Position numbers and translations under genes: made by a program. A DNA stretch of 64,000 bases from Geobacteraceae bacterium (GTDB taxonomy: Bacteria > Desulfobacterota > Desulfuromonadia > Geobacterales > Pseudopelobacteraceae), in contig JAJTBI010000009.1 of the NCBI GenBank assembly GCA_021286935.1, forward strand, positions 1-64,000, written 5' to 3'. The notes under the pieces are model-generated. The model was not told the DNA's origin. It saw only the letters and a program-made list of their open reading frames with translations, and ran no database searches. Positions 1 to 9,048 of this stretch are shown here, piece after piece; the stretch's first letter is position 1; every line of letters begins with the position of its first letter.

Positions 1-1
1 T

Positions 2-553
2 CACCCGCTGGTTGCCCGGTCTGAAGATCTTTTTGCCCTGTTTTCCGCAAAAAACGGTTCATCTATTACAAAATTATCTGATTTAAAAGGCAAACGACTG
101 GGCACCCCACCGGCAACCGGGGCGGTCACCTATCTTGCGCTGGATGCAGTCCACAAGGCCGGGCTCACCCCGGGCAAGGACCTGACGGTTCGAAACTTTC
201 CCAACCATCTTGCCTGCCTGCAGCAGTTGCAGATCGGCTCGGTTGATTCCTGTGCCACCAGTTCCGGCACCTCGAAGACCTTTGAATCCCAGTTTGGCTT
301 GCCACTTAAACGGATCGGTCACTCAATTTCCATCCCCCATACCCTGTTTGCTGCGCACAGCCGAATTCCCGCCGCAGACCGGGAAATCATCAAAAAAACA
401 TTGCTTACCAGCTCACTTGCCCAGGTTGATCCACATCTACGCCAGCTGTTTATTGAAACTGGCAATGCCAGTACAGGTACGTACTTCAAAGCCGTTAGTG
501 ACAAGGATTACGAGTCAGCCCGACGGATTTTGAAACGATTGGGTACCCGTTGA
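2..553 (+). CDS. PhnD-like periplasmic phosphate/phosphonate-type binding protein, 5' truncated by window
   Basis: The reading frame is open from the first codon of the window and ends at a TGA at 551-553, giving the last 183 residues of a longer protein. The segment LSDLKGKRLGTPPATGAVTY is the typical hinge/lobe sequence of PhnD-type ABC solute-binding proteins, which bind oxyanions or phosphonates outside the inner membrane. No permease or ATPase gene follows. Instead the stop overlaps a membrane GGDEF-EAL gene, so this protein may act as a sensory subunit rather than in uptake (inference). The N-terminus and signal peptide lie outside the window. Confidence 0.8.
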   Translation, partial: HPLVARSEDLFALFSAKNGSSITKLSDLKGKRLGTPPATGAVTYLALDAVHKAGLTPGKDLTVRNFPNHLACLQQLQIGSVDSCATSSGTSKTFESQFGLPLKRIGHSISIPHTLFAAHSRIPAADREIIKKTLLTSSLAQVDPHLRQLFIETGNASTGTYFKAVSDKDYESARRILKRLGTR

Positions 554-2547
554 TAACCTTCTCACTAAAATACCGGATTGCCCTGGTGGTCTTTATCCTC
601 CAGATTGCCATATTTACGCCTCTGTTATGGTTTACTTTTACTGCGTACAGAGATTCTGACCTGAAGCAGTTGCAGACCCGCGAAGATGTCTTTATGGGGT
701 TGGTATCCCAGTTAGGGCGTAAGGCTCTGCTGACTGCAGAACCAACGGACTTCCAGCTTTTTATTGCCCCTTTCAGCACTGCTCCCCATATCAAGCGGAT
801 CGTCCTACTGAATCAATCCGGCATTGTCGTGGCAAGTACGGTCCCCGCTGATCTGGGCGGGCCGGCTCCCGTGCATACCCACGGCAGGGATATTGTCTGC
901 AAAAACAGTGAAATTGCCAATGCCACTGAGCAGTTAGGTTCCATTTCAGTCCATTTTTCCCGGGCTGAAATGGATAAAAATGTTGAGGCCCTGTTGAAGC
1001 GAGGAATCCCGATTGCGCTGGTCAGCGTTATACTAAGCGCCCTGGTCGGATTGGGGTTGGGATCGTTACTGACCCGTCGTTTGAAAGCGCTGGAACAAGC
1101 CACCCGACGGATGGGCGAAGGCGATATGGGCGCCAGCGTTGAAATTTCAGGGAATGATGAAGTTGCGCATCTCGCGCAGGTTTTTAACGAAATGTCCGGC
1201 AGCCTGCGATCACAGTTTGATGAGTTGCAGCAGGTTCAGCAGGAATTAGCTTTCCAGGCTCAGCATGATCCGTTAACCGGCTTGCCAAATCGTTTGCTGT
1301 TTGATCTACGCTGCAGCCAGGCCATTGCGGCGGCCCAGCAGCATCAGCATGCCCTTGCCCTGCTGTTTTTTGACCTGGACCACTTTAAAAACATCAATGA
1401 CAGCTATGGCCATCAGGTGGGTGACAGTGTCCTGCGTGCAGTGGCAGCCCGCTTAACCCTGGTTTTAAAAGATCATAACCTGATCGCACGGTTGGGCGGT
1501 GACGAGTTCTGTGTCCTGATGGAGAAGGTTGAACAGCAGCAGGAAGCAGCTGAAGTCGCCGAGTCAATTCTGGATATGCTGGCGGTACCGCTCAGCTGCG
1601 AGCAGCATGAGTTTTTTCTGTCAGCCAGCATCGGTATCTGCCTTTATCCACGGGATGGTGAGGATGAGGTCAGACTGCTGCGCAATGCCGACACCGCCAT
1701 GTATCGTGCCAAAACCGCAGGACGGGGCGGCTATCGTTTCTACTCCCATGAGCAGACCTCGTCAGTACAGGAACGGACTTCCCTGGAAAATCGCCTCCGC
1801 AAAGCGATTGAGCGCGGTGAGCTGCGCCTGAACTATCAACCACAGGTCTGTCTGACCACTGGCAACGTGTTGGGGGTTGAGGCGCTGGCCCGCTGGACAA
1901 GCCCGGAGTTTGGCCTGGTTGCACCGGAAAAGTTCATCCCGATTGCTGAAGAAAGCGGTCTGATCCAACCCATGGGGGAATGGATACTGGAAGATGCCTG
2001 CCGACAGATGCAGCAGTGGCGGGCCAGCGGATCAAACATTCCCCGCGTAGCGGTTAATCTTTCTGCGCTGCAGATTCAGCGCGGCGATATCACTGCGCTG
2101 GTACGCCGGACCCTGAATAGCACCGGACTACCGGCTGACTGCCTTGAACTGGAAATAACCGAGGGCTATATCCTGCAGGATGCTGACCGGGCGGTGGAGG
2201 TATTAAAGCAACTGCGTGATCTGGGAGTCTCAATTGCCATTGATGACTTCGGTACCGGTTTTTCATCCCTGTCTTACCTGCACCGCCTGCCGATTGACCG
2301 GCTCAAGATTGATAAATCATTTGTCCAGGAGATCGGCTCCACCTCACGGGCTGCCCAGGTTGCCCAGGCAGTGGTCAGTCTCGGCAAAACCTTGGGGCTC
2401 TCCATTATTGGTGAAGGGGTTGAGCAGACCCGCCATGCGGATGCGTTACGGGAATGGGGTTGCCATGAGGCACAGGGATTCCTGTACGCCCCTGCCCTGA
2501 CGCCAGACCAGCTTCATCTGCTGGCCCCATTCAAGAGGAAGCCATGA
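550..2547 (+). CDS. Membrane HAMP-GGDEF-EAL cyclic-di-GMP protein
   Basis: 665 residues from a TTG start that overlaps the preceding stop by 4 nt. A membrane segment at about 8-28, a roughly 120-residue periplasmic domain, a second membrane segment at about 153-175 and a HAMP linker precede a GGDEF domain (about 240-400) and an EAL domain (about 415-660). The active sites look intact: GGDEF near residue 316, EALARW near 443 and [10 protein letters not shown] further on. The inhibitory RxxD site five residues before GGDEF is replaced by KDHN, so product inhibition is probably lost. The protein could make or degrade cyclic di-GMP; the balance cannot be read from sequence. Translational coupling suggests that the binding protein feeds the periplasmic domain. 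Confidence 0.93.
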   Translation: MITFSLKYRIALVVFILQIAIFTPLLWFTFTAYRDSDLKQLQTREDVFMGLVSQLGRKALLTAEPTDFQLFIAPFSTAPHIKRIVLLNQSGIVVASTVPADLGGPAPVHTHGRDIVCKNSEIANATEQLGSISVHFSRAEMDKNVEALLKRGIPIALVSVILSALVGLGLGSLLTRRLKALEQATRRMGEGDMGASVEISGNDEVAHLAQVFNEMSGSLRSQFDELQQVQQELAFQAQHDPLTGLPNRLLFDLRCSQAIAAAQQHQHALALLFFDLDHFKNINDSYGHQVGDSVLRAVAARLTLVLKDHNLIARLGGDEFCVLMEKVEQQQEAAEVAESILDMLAVPLSCEQHEFFLSASIGICLYPRDGEDEVRLLRNADTAMYRAKTAGRGGYRFYSHEQTSSVQERTSLENRLRKAIERGELRLNYQPQVCLTTGNVLGVEALARWTSPEFGLVAPEKFIPIAEESGLIQPMGEWILEDACRQMQQWRASGSNIPRVAVNLSALQIQRGDITALVRRTLNSTGLPADCLELEITEGYILQDADRAVEVLKQLRDLGVSIAIDDFGTGFSSLSYLHRLPIDRLKIDKSFVQEIGSTSRAAQVAQAVVSLGKTLGLSIIGEGVEQTRHADALREWGCHEAQGFLYAPALTPDQLHLLAPFKRKP

Positions 2548-2981
2548 AAGCGGTGATTCAGCGGGTCAGTTCTGCATCGGTTACGGTGGATGACCAAGTG
2601 GTGGGCCGGATCAACCAGGGCATCATGGTGCTGCTGGGGGTTGAAAAAGGGGACACCAAGGCCCCGGCAGACTGGCTGGCGGAAAAGATCGTCGGGCTGC
2701 GCATCTTTGAGGATGAAGCTGGTAAGATGAACCGGGCTCTGACGGATATCGGGGGTGCCGTGCTGGCGGTCTCCCAGTTTACCCTGGCCGGTAACTGCGA
2801 CAAGGGGCGCCGCCCCTCCTTTGATACGGCAGCGCCGGCAGAAGAAGGCAAACGCCTGTATGACTATTTTGTTGAGGCGCTGAAGCGTCAGAACGTGCCG
2901 GTACAAACCGGTATCTTTCAGGCAGATATGCAGGTGGCCCTGGTTAATGATGGGCCGGTGACCTTTATTCTGGAGCGTTAA
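2544..2981 (+). CDS. dtd: D-aminoacyl-tRNA deacylase
   Basis: 145 residues, the normal length for Dtd. The family hallmarks SQFTL (about 78-82) and NDGPVTF (near the C-terminus, carrying the Gly-cis-Pro pair that reads substrate chirality) are both present. The enzyme hydrolyses D-amino acids, and glycine mischarged on tRNA-Ala, from tRNA in the cytoplasm. The ATG overlaps the stop of the GGDEF-EAL gene (ATGA), so it is in the same transcript, but no functional link to cyclic di-GMP is implied. Confidence 0.96.
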   Translation: MKAVIQRVSSASVTVDDQVVGRINQGIMVLLGVEKGDTKAPADWLAEKIVGLRIFEDEAGKMNRALTDIGGAVLAVSQFTLAGNCDKGRRPSFDTAAPAEEGKRLYDYFVEALKRQNVPVQTGIFQADMQVALVNDGPVTFILER

Positions 2982-2984
2982 GCC

Positions 2985-3902
2985 ATGTTTTCTCTACCTT
3001 TTGGAACCAGAATAGATCAGCTCCTTTCGCTGTATATTATCGATATAATGAATACATTGCTCTTTCTGGCAGCTTTGCTGCTGATGCTGGCGCTCTTTTT
3101 TGTACGCAAGCTGGCCAAAGAGCTACCCAAAGGGCGTACCCGCAACTGGTGGAAAGTTCTGGGCGGCCTGATTGTCCTGTTTATCTGTGGTTACTTCAGC
3201 TTTTACCTGATGAAACTAGGCACCCAGTACAGCAGTTCCGAGATGCTGGTGCCGGTCATTTTCTTTTTTGGCGCCATATTTGTACTGCTGGTCTGTGTAC
3301 TTGCCTATCGAACCACCTGCGAACTGAAGCGGATATTCATACTGGAGCAGGAGAGTATCACCGATCCGCTGACCGGTATCTTTAACCGTCGTCATCTTGA
3401 TCGACGCCTGCAAGAGGAGGTTTTGCGATGCCAGCGTTACAATCTCCTGCTGGCGGTGCTGCTGGTGGACATTGATCATTTCAAGCAGGTAAATGATACC
3501 TGGGGGCATCAGGTTGGTGATCTGGTATTAAAGCATGTTGCCCGGCTCTTTGTCGAGGTATTGAGGCAAACTGATATGGTGGCCCGTTTTGGTGGTGAAG
3601 AGTTTGTGATCCTGTTGCCCCACACCCCGGAAGCAGAGTCATATCGTCTTGCGGAGCGGTTACGGAAAACGGTTGAAAGCACCCCCCTGCAATTCATGTC
3701 AGACGGTACATTGGCAGAGATACGCGTTACGATCAGTATCGGCAGCGCCTGTCTATTACCTGAAAACGATTCAGCCTTTGACCTGCTGGAGCGTGCAGAC
3801 AAGGCGATGTACTGCGCCAAAAATGAAGGCCGTAACCGGGTGGTACGTTGTCCCGGACACGGCTCTGCTGCAGGATGGAGAAGCCAAAGTGAAGGTCGGT
3901 AG
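2985..3902 (+). CDS. Membrane-anchored GGDEF diguanylate cyclase
   Basis: 305 residues. The ATG at 2985 has GGAG 9 nt upstream; a later ATG at 3048 lacks a site and was rejected. Membrane segments lie at about 22-42, 55-75 and 85-105, followed by a GGDEF domain whose signature is GGEEF at 203-207. The allosteric RQTD inhibitory site sits five residues before it, so this should be an active, product-inhibited diguanylate cyclase, unlike the GGDEF-EAL protein two genes upstream. No extracytoplasmic sensor domain of size is visible. Confidence 0.93.
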   Translation: MFSLPFGTRIDQLLSLYIIDIMNTLLFLAALLLMLALFFVRKLAKELPKGRTRNWWKVLGGLIVLFICGYFSFYLMKLGTQYSSSEMLVPVIFFFGAIFVLLVCVLAYRTTCELKRIFILEQESITDPLTGIFNRRHLDRRLQEEVLRCQRYNLLLAVLLVDIDHFKQVNDTWGHQVGDLVLKHVARLFVEVLRQTDMVARFGGEEFVILLPHTPEAESYRLAERLRKTVESTPLQFMSDGTLAEIRVTISIGSACLLPENDSAFDLLERADKAMYCAKNEGRNRVVRCPGHGSAAGWRSQSEGR

Positions 3903-4173
3903 TCTGCGTGATGCCGCAACCAGCGGTGGTTTCTGGATGGCGTGGCTGCTACTGGTAACAGCCGTCCTGATACCGGTTCCCACTGCCAGTTTCTGTCTGG
4001 CCTTTCTGGCGGTCACCTGCGGGGTGTTTCCGTTGGCGTTTGGCTCCCGCAGGCAACGGATTGGTGCCGTTGCTGCCCTCGTTCTGAGTATCCTGTTGGT
4101 CTTTTCACTGGTTGATAAAGCTAAAAACGATCCCTGGTTCAAAAAACACCGCAGTACAAGCTCGCCTGCCTGA
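3889..4173 (+). CDS. Small integral membrane protein, unknown function
   Basis: 94 residues from a GTG at 3889 with GGAG 8 nt before it; it overlaps the end of the diguanylate cyclase gene by 14 nt. Two or three hydrophobic segments (about 14-34, 35-50 and 60-76) are separated by a basic GSRRQR turn. The same frame is open upstream to 3649, but that part is antiparallel noise inside the GGDEF domain. No family was recognised. The overlap suggests co-expression with the cyclase. Confidence 0.6.
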   Translation: MKVGSLRDAATSGGFWMAWLLLVTAVLIPVPTASFCLAFLAVTCGVFPLAFGSRRQRIGAVAALVLSILLVFSLVDKAKNDPWFKKHRSTSSPA

Positions 4174-4371
4174 ACAGACCAGCTAACCTGTCACCTACAT
4201 TCAACGCCCTGGCTGTAGACACAAATTGTACAGCGCCCCCAATCATCAGCCATCAATTTTTAGTTCAACACCGTATATAACCTTGCGATACCTATACATT
4301 GGGCCGTTTGGTGGTATATTGGCATACTATCTGTAATAGCTCTAACGATTCATGAAATGAGGTCTTTAACC

Positions 4372-4983
4372 ATGCTGCTGCCAACCTGTCGCTTTCTGAT
4401 CATTGTTGCCTGTTGCCTGACCATCCTGGCCGGTATTGCCTGGGCAAACGCTCCTGCAGCAGCCACAAAACCTGCTGCCAATCAAACGGTAGTAATTCGC
4501 TCCTCTGAGCATCTCTATAACCTGCCCGGCCTGGGTAATGCAGGCAGGGTTGCCCCAGGCGTCTATCGCGGCGAACAGCCCGGACCGGGCGGCTATACGA
4601 CCCTGAAGCAGCTGGGGATCAAGACCGTGATTGATCTGCGTACCAGTGAGAGCGAAAAGGCCCAGGTGGAGGCAGCCGGAATGCGGGCGATTGCCGTACC
4701 GATTGAGATGACCCGCAAGGGACTGAAGGAAAAGGTTGATCAGGTGGTGGCGCTGATGGCTGATCCAGCCAATCAGCCGGTTTACGTCCATTGTCGTCAT
4801 GGACAGGACCGCACCGGCATTGTGGTGGCTGCCTACCGGATGACACTGGACAACTGGAGTCTGAAGGATGTTGAGGCTGAGATGCAATCCTTCGGGTTTA
4901 ATGATGTCTGGGTCAATTTCAAGAAGTTTATCCGCAGTTACAAAGCACCGGCTGGTAAGGCACTACAGTCTGTTGCCAACTAA
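4372..4983 (+). CDS. Exported dual-specificity/tyrosine-type phosphatase
   Basis: 203 residues. The ATG at 4372 has GAGG 9 nt upstream; an ATG five codons earlier lacks a site. An N-terminal signal segment (about 7-26, ending AWA) predicts export. The Cys-based phosphatase P-loop is HCRHGQDRTG with nucleophile Cys141 and Arg147, and TVIDLR is the usual strand before the general-acid region. The family removes phosphate from proteins, inositols or lipids. The next gene is a lipid-type glycosyltransferase, so a periplasmic lipid phosphate is a reasonable substrate guess. Confidence 0.85.
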   Translation: MLLPTCRFLIIVACCLTILAGIAWANAPAAATKPAANQTVVIRSSEHLYNLPGLGNAGRVAPGVYRGEQPGPGGYTTLKQLGIKTVIDLRTSESEKAQVEAAGMRAIAVPIEMTRKGLKEKVDQVVALMADPANQPVYVHCRHGQDRTGIVVAAYRMTLDNWSLKDVEAEMQSFGFNDVWVNFKKFIRSYKAPAGKALQSVAN

Positions 4984-5012
4984 CCAGAATCGCTGTGCAG
5001 AGGAGAACCACC

Positions 5013-6164
5013 ATGAGCAGCCAGGCCCCAGCAAAAAAGAAGCTCGTCATATTCAGTGTCTCTGCCGGTGCAGGCCATGTGCGGGCTGCCCAGGCCCTGG
5101 TGGCTGGAGCAAAATGCTGGTATCCCGATATTGAAGCGGTCCATGTGGACCTGATGGAGCTGGTACCGCAACTGTTCAGAAAGGTCTATGCCGATTCCTA
5201 CCTGAAGGTAGTGGAACGACACCCGGCACTCTGGGGCTACCTGTATGACAAAAGTGACCATGAAAAGGCTGATTCTGGCCTGAACCGTCTGCGCCAAGCC
5301 ATTGAACGTCTGAATACCCGTAAGCTTGCCGGGCTGCTGCGGGAACTGCAGCCGGACTACGTGATCTGCACTCATTTTCTGCCTGCCGAACTTCTTTCAA
5401 GAAAAATCAAAGCAGGTAAATTCAGTGCGCCGGTCTGGGTGCAGGTAACCGACTTTGATTTCCATGCGCTCTGGATTCAGCAGCAGATGAGCGGCTATTT
5501 TGCTGCCCATGCTGAGGTGGCCTGGCGGATGGCTGAACGGGGAATTCCTGCTGATACGATTCATGTCACCGGCATTCCGATCATGCCGGCCTTTGATCGC
5601 CAGTACGACCGGGCAACCTGTGCTGCCGAGTTTGGTCTTGACCCGAATCGTACCACGCTGCTGATGATGTCCGGTGGCATGGGGGTGGGCGGCATAGAGC
5701 AACTTGCTGAACGGCTGCTGCAGTTGCAGGGTGACTTCCAGATAGTGGCACTGGCTGGCCGTAACGAAAAACTGCTGACCGACCTGAAACTGGTGGCGAT
5801 GCGTCATCCGGGCAGGCTGTTTCCGCTTGGATTTATCAATGTTATTGAGCGTGTTATGGCGGCCAGTGATCTGGCCATTACCAAGCCGGGCGGCCTGACC
5901 ACCTCAGAATGCCTGGCAGTGGGGCTGCCGATGATCGTGGTCTCACCCATACCAGGCCAGGAAGAACGCAATGCCGATTTCCTGCTGGAAAACGGCGCAG
6001 CCCTCAAGGCCTGCGATGCCGGTGCCCTGGCCTGGCGGGTGCGACACTTGCTGGATAATCCGCAGCGTCTGCTGCACCTGCGCCAAAATGCCCTGGACTG
6101 TGGCAGGCCCGATGCTGCCCGCAGGGTGCTGGCAACGGTTCTGGGTGAAGCACCACAACCATGA
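5013..6164 (+). CDS. MGDG-synthase-like GT28 glycosyltransferase
   Basis: 383 residues; the ATG at 5013 is preceded by AGAGGAGAACCACC. The N-terminus VIFSVSAGAGHVRAAQAL is the acceptor-side glycine loop of the MGDG synthase/processive diacylglycerol glycosyltransferase group. The C-terminal half carries the nucleotide-sugar signature TKPGGLTTSECLA followed by the GQEERN segment. Such enzymes transfer hexose from a UDP-sugar to diacylglycerol at the inner face of the membrane. Flanking genes encode an exported phosphatase and a membrane protein. Substrate and product are not determinable by reading. Confidence 0.88.
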   Translation: MSSQAPAKKKLVIFSVSAGAGHVRAAQALVAGAKCWYPDIEAVHVDLMELVPQLFRKVYADSYLKVVERHPALWGYLYDKSDHEKADSGLNRLRQAIERLNTRKLAGLLRELQPDYVICTHFLPAELLSRKIKAGKFSAPVWVQVTDFDFHALWIQQQMSGYFAAHAEVAWRMAERGIPADTIHVTGIPIMPAFDRQYDRATCAAEFGLDPNRTTLLMMSGGMGVGGIEQLAERLLQLQGDFQIVALAGRNEKLLTDLKLVAMRHPGRLFPLGFINVIERVMAASDLAITKPGGLTTSECLAVGLPMIVVSPIPGQEERNADFLLENGAALKACDAGALAWRVRHLLDNPQRLLHLRQNALDCGRPDAARRVLATVLGEAPQP

Positions 6165-6646
6165 GTAAGACTCCGCATCGCTGGCCCCATCTGCTGATGC
6201 TGCTCTGCGGTGTTGCTGTGATCGGCTTTTTCTTCGGCATGACTGAGATCCAGATCGAAGGGGGCAACGGTTGGGCCTGCGCCCTGCCCACCTGGCGGAT
6301 TGAATCACACCCGTTGCTGGATATCTTCTGGGGTGGCCGTCCCATGACCGGCTACCACGCCTGGGTCTTTTCCTTCATGCTGCTGCTGTTTCATTTCCCG
6401 CTGCTGCTGGTCTGGCGTTTCAACTGGCGTCTGGAGGCCCGCTGCATGGGTAGCCTGATGCTGTTCTGGATTATTGAAGACTTTGTCTGGTTTGTGATGA
6501 ACCCCTGCTACGGCCTCAGCAAATTTAAGCCGCACTTCATCCCCTGGCATAAACACTGGCTGCTGGGTATGCCCACCGACTACCTGACCTTCAGCCTGGC
6601 CGGGCTGCTGCTGATCTGGTGGTCGTTTCGGGGTAAGGCAGCATAG
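6161..6646 (+). CDS. Four-helix integral membrane protein, unknown
   Basis: 161 residues; the start overlaps the glycosyltransferase stop by 4 nt. Hydrophobic segments lie at about 10-28, 65-86, 94-112 and 135-156, separated by Trp/His-rich loops (HFIPWHKHW near 126-134). I do not recognise the family. The tight coupling suggests that it assists the glycosyltransferase, for example in substrate handling at the membrane, but this is inference from position only. Confidence 0.7.
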   Translation: MSKTPHRWPHLLMLLCGVAVIGFFFGMTEIQIEGGNGWACALPTWRIESHPLLDIFWGGRPMTGYHAWVFSFMLLLFHFPLLLVWRFNWRLEARCMGSLMLFWIIEDFVWFVMNPCYGLSKFKPHFIPWHKHWLLGMPTDYLTFSLAGLLLIWWSFRGKAA

Positions 6647-6693
6647 CCAAAATTCTGTATCCACCAGCTATATAGGAACCATCAGGAGGGGCC

Positions 6694-7707
6694 ATGCGAC
6701 TCGTGCCATCTGACAAACGCGAATGGGCTAAAATGTTACTGCGCTGGACCGTCCTTTTCACTGTTTTCGCTGCCATAGGAACGTGGGTGGTCGGCATGCC
6801 TGGTCATTCGTTTAAAGGGGCGTTGCCAGCATTTTCTGTGCAGGAAGTTAACACGGCCCAACGACTGAAACAGGATGTAGAGTTGTTCGCCGGTAGCATC
6901 GGCGAGCACAATACCAACAGCTTTCGTCAACTGCAACAAGTTGCCAGCTTGCTCGAAAGCCGTCTTAAGGCAATGGGATACCGGGCGCAGGAAGAAGCCT
7001 ATCGTGCGCAGGACAAGCAGGTTATGAATATTGTTGCCGAACTTCGCGGTGCAACCAAGCCAGAAGAGATTGTCGTTATTGGAGCGCATTACGACTCACC
7101 GCCAGAGTCCCCCGGTGCAAACGATAATACTTCAGGCGTTGCAGCACTGCTTGAACTTGCTGATCGTTTTAAAGGCAGAAAACCTGCCCGCACCCTGCGC
7201 TTTGTGGCCTTTGTGAATGAGGAACCGCCCTGGTTTCAAACAGAGTTGATGGGTAGCCGGGTAAATGCTGTCCGGGCAAAGCAGCGCGGTGAAAATATAG
7301 TTGCCATGCTGGCACTTGAGACTATCGGCAATTACTCGGATACGCCAGGCAGCCAGCACTACCCGCCCCCCTTCAATCTGCTTTATCCTGATATCGGCAA
7401 CTTTATCGCCTTTGTTGGTAATACAGCTTCGCGTGATCTGGTGCGTACAAGCGTAAAGCTTTTCAGGGATACCACCCCATTTCCGTCAGAAGGGATTGCT
7501 GCACCGTCCTTTATCAAGGGCATTGGCTGGTCTGATCACTGGTCATACTGGCAGGAAGGGTATCCAGCTATTATGGTTACTGATACGGCACCGTTTCGCT
7601 ACAAGCATTACCATGAAAGCAGTGATACGCCGGACAAGCTTGATTATCAGCGTATGGCACGGGTGGTTACAGGCCTTGACCGGGTTGTAGAGGGGTTGCT
7701 GAAATGA
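6694..7707 (+). CDS. M28-family zinc aminopeptidase-like protein, membrane-anchored
   Basis: 337 residues with a strong AGGAGG site 5 nt before the ATG. One N-terminal membrane or signal segment (about 16-35) precedes an M28 peptidase domain. The expected metal ligands are visible: His132 and Asp134 in GAHYDS, Asp144 in GANDNTSG, Glu176/177 in VNEEPP, Glu209 in ALETIG, and His307 in the HESSDTPD segment. The enzyme probably cleaves N-terminal residues outside the cytoplasm. It is coupled by a 4-nt overlap to an alpha/beta hydrolase. Confidence 0.9.
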   Translation: MRLVPSDKREWAKMLLRWTVLFTVFAAIGTWVVGMPGHSFKGALPAFSVQEVNTAQRLKQDVELFAGSIGEHNTNSFRQLQQVASLLESRLKAMGYRAQEEAYRAQDKQVMNIVAELRGATKPEEIVVIGAHYDSPPESPGANDNTSGVAALLELADRFKGRKPARTLRFVAFVNEEPPWFQTELMGSRVNAVRAKQRGENIVAMLALETIGNYSDTPGSQHYPPPFNLLYPDIGNFIAFVGNTASRDLVRTSVKLFRDTTPFPSEGIAAPSFIKGIGWSDHWSYWQEGYPAIMVTDTAPFRYKHYHESSDTPDKLDYQRMARVVTGLDRVVEGLLK

Positions 7708-8414
7708 ATAATGAGCCGCCGGTAACGTTGGTTTTATTACCCGGTATGGATGGTACCGGGCGGCTGTTTGCTCCGTTTGTGCAGATGCTTCCTGATTGGA
7801 TTACACCACTCGTTGTTGCCTATCCATCTGATCCGTTGTTGGATTTGCCTGCTTTATTGGACGTGGTGCTTGCGGCTTTGCCTGATGACCGGCAGTTTGT
7901 TCTGTTGGGGGAATCGTTCTCAGGCCCGCTTGCTGTAATGGCGGCAGCGCGTAACCCAAAAGGACTTTTAGGGATTATTCTTTGCGCATCATTTATTAAA
8001 TTTCCATTGGCTTTGCCTCTGTTTCTGCGCCGTGTAATTAGTCATCCTGTCATGGGAATATTCAGGGGTTCACGTCTTGTTCTACAACAACTGCTGGGTA
8101 ATGAAGCATCCGCAGAACTGCATAACCTGCTTGCTACAACACTAACTGCTGTACACCCCCGACTCCTGTCGGCGCGGGCCAGACTGCTGATCAAACTTGA
8201 CTGTACAGATGAATTACTTGCCTGTCCGGTCCCAATACTTTCCATTCACGCCACGCAGGACCGGCTTGTCCCTTCACGCAATATAGCTATGATTTCCTCT
8301 GTGCGCCCGGACTGTACGATTGCTGAAATAGCCGGGCCGCACTTGATTCTTCAACGTCAACCCCACAAGGCAGCAGAGGTTGTGTCCCGTTTTGTTTTAT
8401 CCCTGCACAGATAA
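7704..8414 (+). CDS. Alpha/beta-hydrolase
   Basis: 236 residues overlapping the peptidase gene by 4 nt. It has LLPGMDGTG after strand 1, a nucleophile elbow GESFSG (Ser71), an acid in ATQDRLVP (Asp186) and a base in GPHLILQ (His213), so the catalytic triad is complete. There is no signal peptide, so a cytoplasmic esterase/lipase-type enzyme is expected. The substrate is unknown. A plausible context is lipid or acyl-group turnover with the upstream glycosyltransferase cluster. Confidence 0.82.
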   Translation: MNNEPPVTLVLLPGMDGTGRLFAPFVQMLPDWITPLVVAYPSDPLLDLPALLDVVLAALPDDRQFVLLGESFSGPLAVMAAARNPKGLLGIILCASFIKFPLALPLFLRRVISHPVMGIFRGSRLVLQQLLGNEASAELHNLLATTLTAVHPRLLSARARLLIKLDCTDELLACPVPILSIHATQDRLVPSRNIAMISSVRPDCTIAEIAGPHLILQRQPHKAAEVVSRFVLSLHR

Positions 8415-8418
8415 CCGC

Positions 8419-8447
8419 TTGACAGCTAAAAGCCGACTTGCTATGTT
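8419..8447 (+). promoter_or_regulatory. Sigma-70-type promoter of the GbsR-like gene
   Basis: TTGACA (8419-8424) and TATGTT (8442-8447) are separated by exactly 17 nt, and the start codon is 26 nt further on. The -10 box overlaps the palindrome at 8445-8462. Confidence 0.75.
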
Positions 8448-8462
8448 CACAAAAAAATGAAC
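8445..8462. promoter_or_regulatory. Operator-like palindrome, copy 1
   Basis: GTTCA-N8-TGAAC lies over the -10 box and start-site region of the GbsR-like gene. The same arrangement with the same spacer length recurs at 9000-9017, and the first ten bases (GTTCACAAAA) are identical. Placement over the promoter fits autorepression. Confidence 0.7.
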
Positions 8463-8473
8463 AAAGGTTTTAT

Positions 8474-8971
8474 ATGGAACCGGAAGTACTAGACAGGTTT
8501 GTTGAATCATGGGGGGCGATGGGGTCACTCTGGGGGGTAAACACCTCGGTTGCCCGTATCCATGGCCTGTTGATCGCCTCTGACCAGTCCTGGTGCCTGG
8601 ATGATATCAGTCAGCGACTTGCCATCAGCAAGAGCAACGTCAGTATGTCGCTCAAGGAGTTACGGACCTGGAATGTTATCCGCAAGGTCTATAAACCGGG
8701 TGATCGTCGTGAGTTTTACGTCTGTGAGCCGGATGCCTGGAAGATGCTGTTCAATATCATGCGGGAACGGAAACGGCGGGAGTTTGATCCGGTGGTGGCC
8801 CACATCAAGGATACCCTTGAAAGTGCGGCCTCTGCGCCGGATGGCATTGCCCTGGAACGTCTCAGGCAGATGGAACAGATGCTGGCCACCTTTGACAGTC
8901 TTGCCAATAAACTGCTTTCAAGCGAAACACAGGCACGGGCGGTGATCGGTTTTTTCATGAACAAGATATAG
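8474..8971 (+). CDS. GbsR/MarR-type transcriptional regulator
   Basis: 165 residues from the ATG at 8474. The winged helix-turn-helix occupies about 28-95, with a recognition helix in AISKSNVSMSLKELRTWNVI and a wing in KPGDRREFYVCEP, which is characteristic of the GbsR branch. A C-terminal helical dimerisation segment follows. A matching palindrome lies over its own promoter and another lies in front of the next gene, so it most likely controls itself and the reductase downstream. The effector is not visible. Confidence 0.85.
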   Translation: MEPEVLDRFVESWGAMGSLWGVNTSVARIHGLLIASDQSWCLDDISQRLAISKSNVSMSLKELRTWNVIRKVYKPGDRREFYVCEPDAWKMLFNIMRERKRREFDPVVAHIKDTLESAASAPDGIALERLRQMEQMLATFDSLANKLLSSETQARAVIGFFMNKI

Positions 8972-8999
8972 GAGTTGGCTCTTTTTTTTGGGTAGTGTT

Positions 9000-9017
9000 G
9001 TTCACAAAATTCTGAAC
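9000..9017. promoter_or_regulatory. Operator-like palindrome, copy 2
   Basis: A second GTTCA-N8-TGAAC, ending 31 nt before the start codon of the reductase gene. Identity of half-sites and spacer with copy 1 supports one regulator acting at both. Confidence 0.7.
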
Positions 9018-9048
9018 ATACAAAAAACAAATCGAAAAGGGGACGGTC

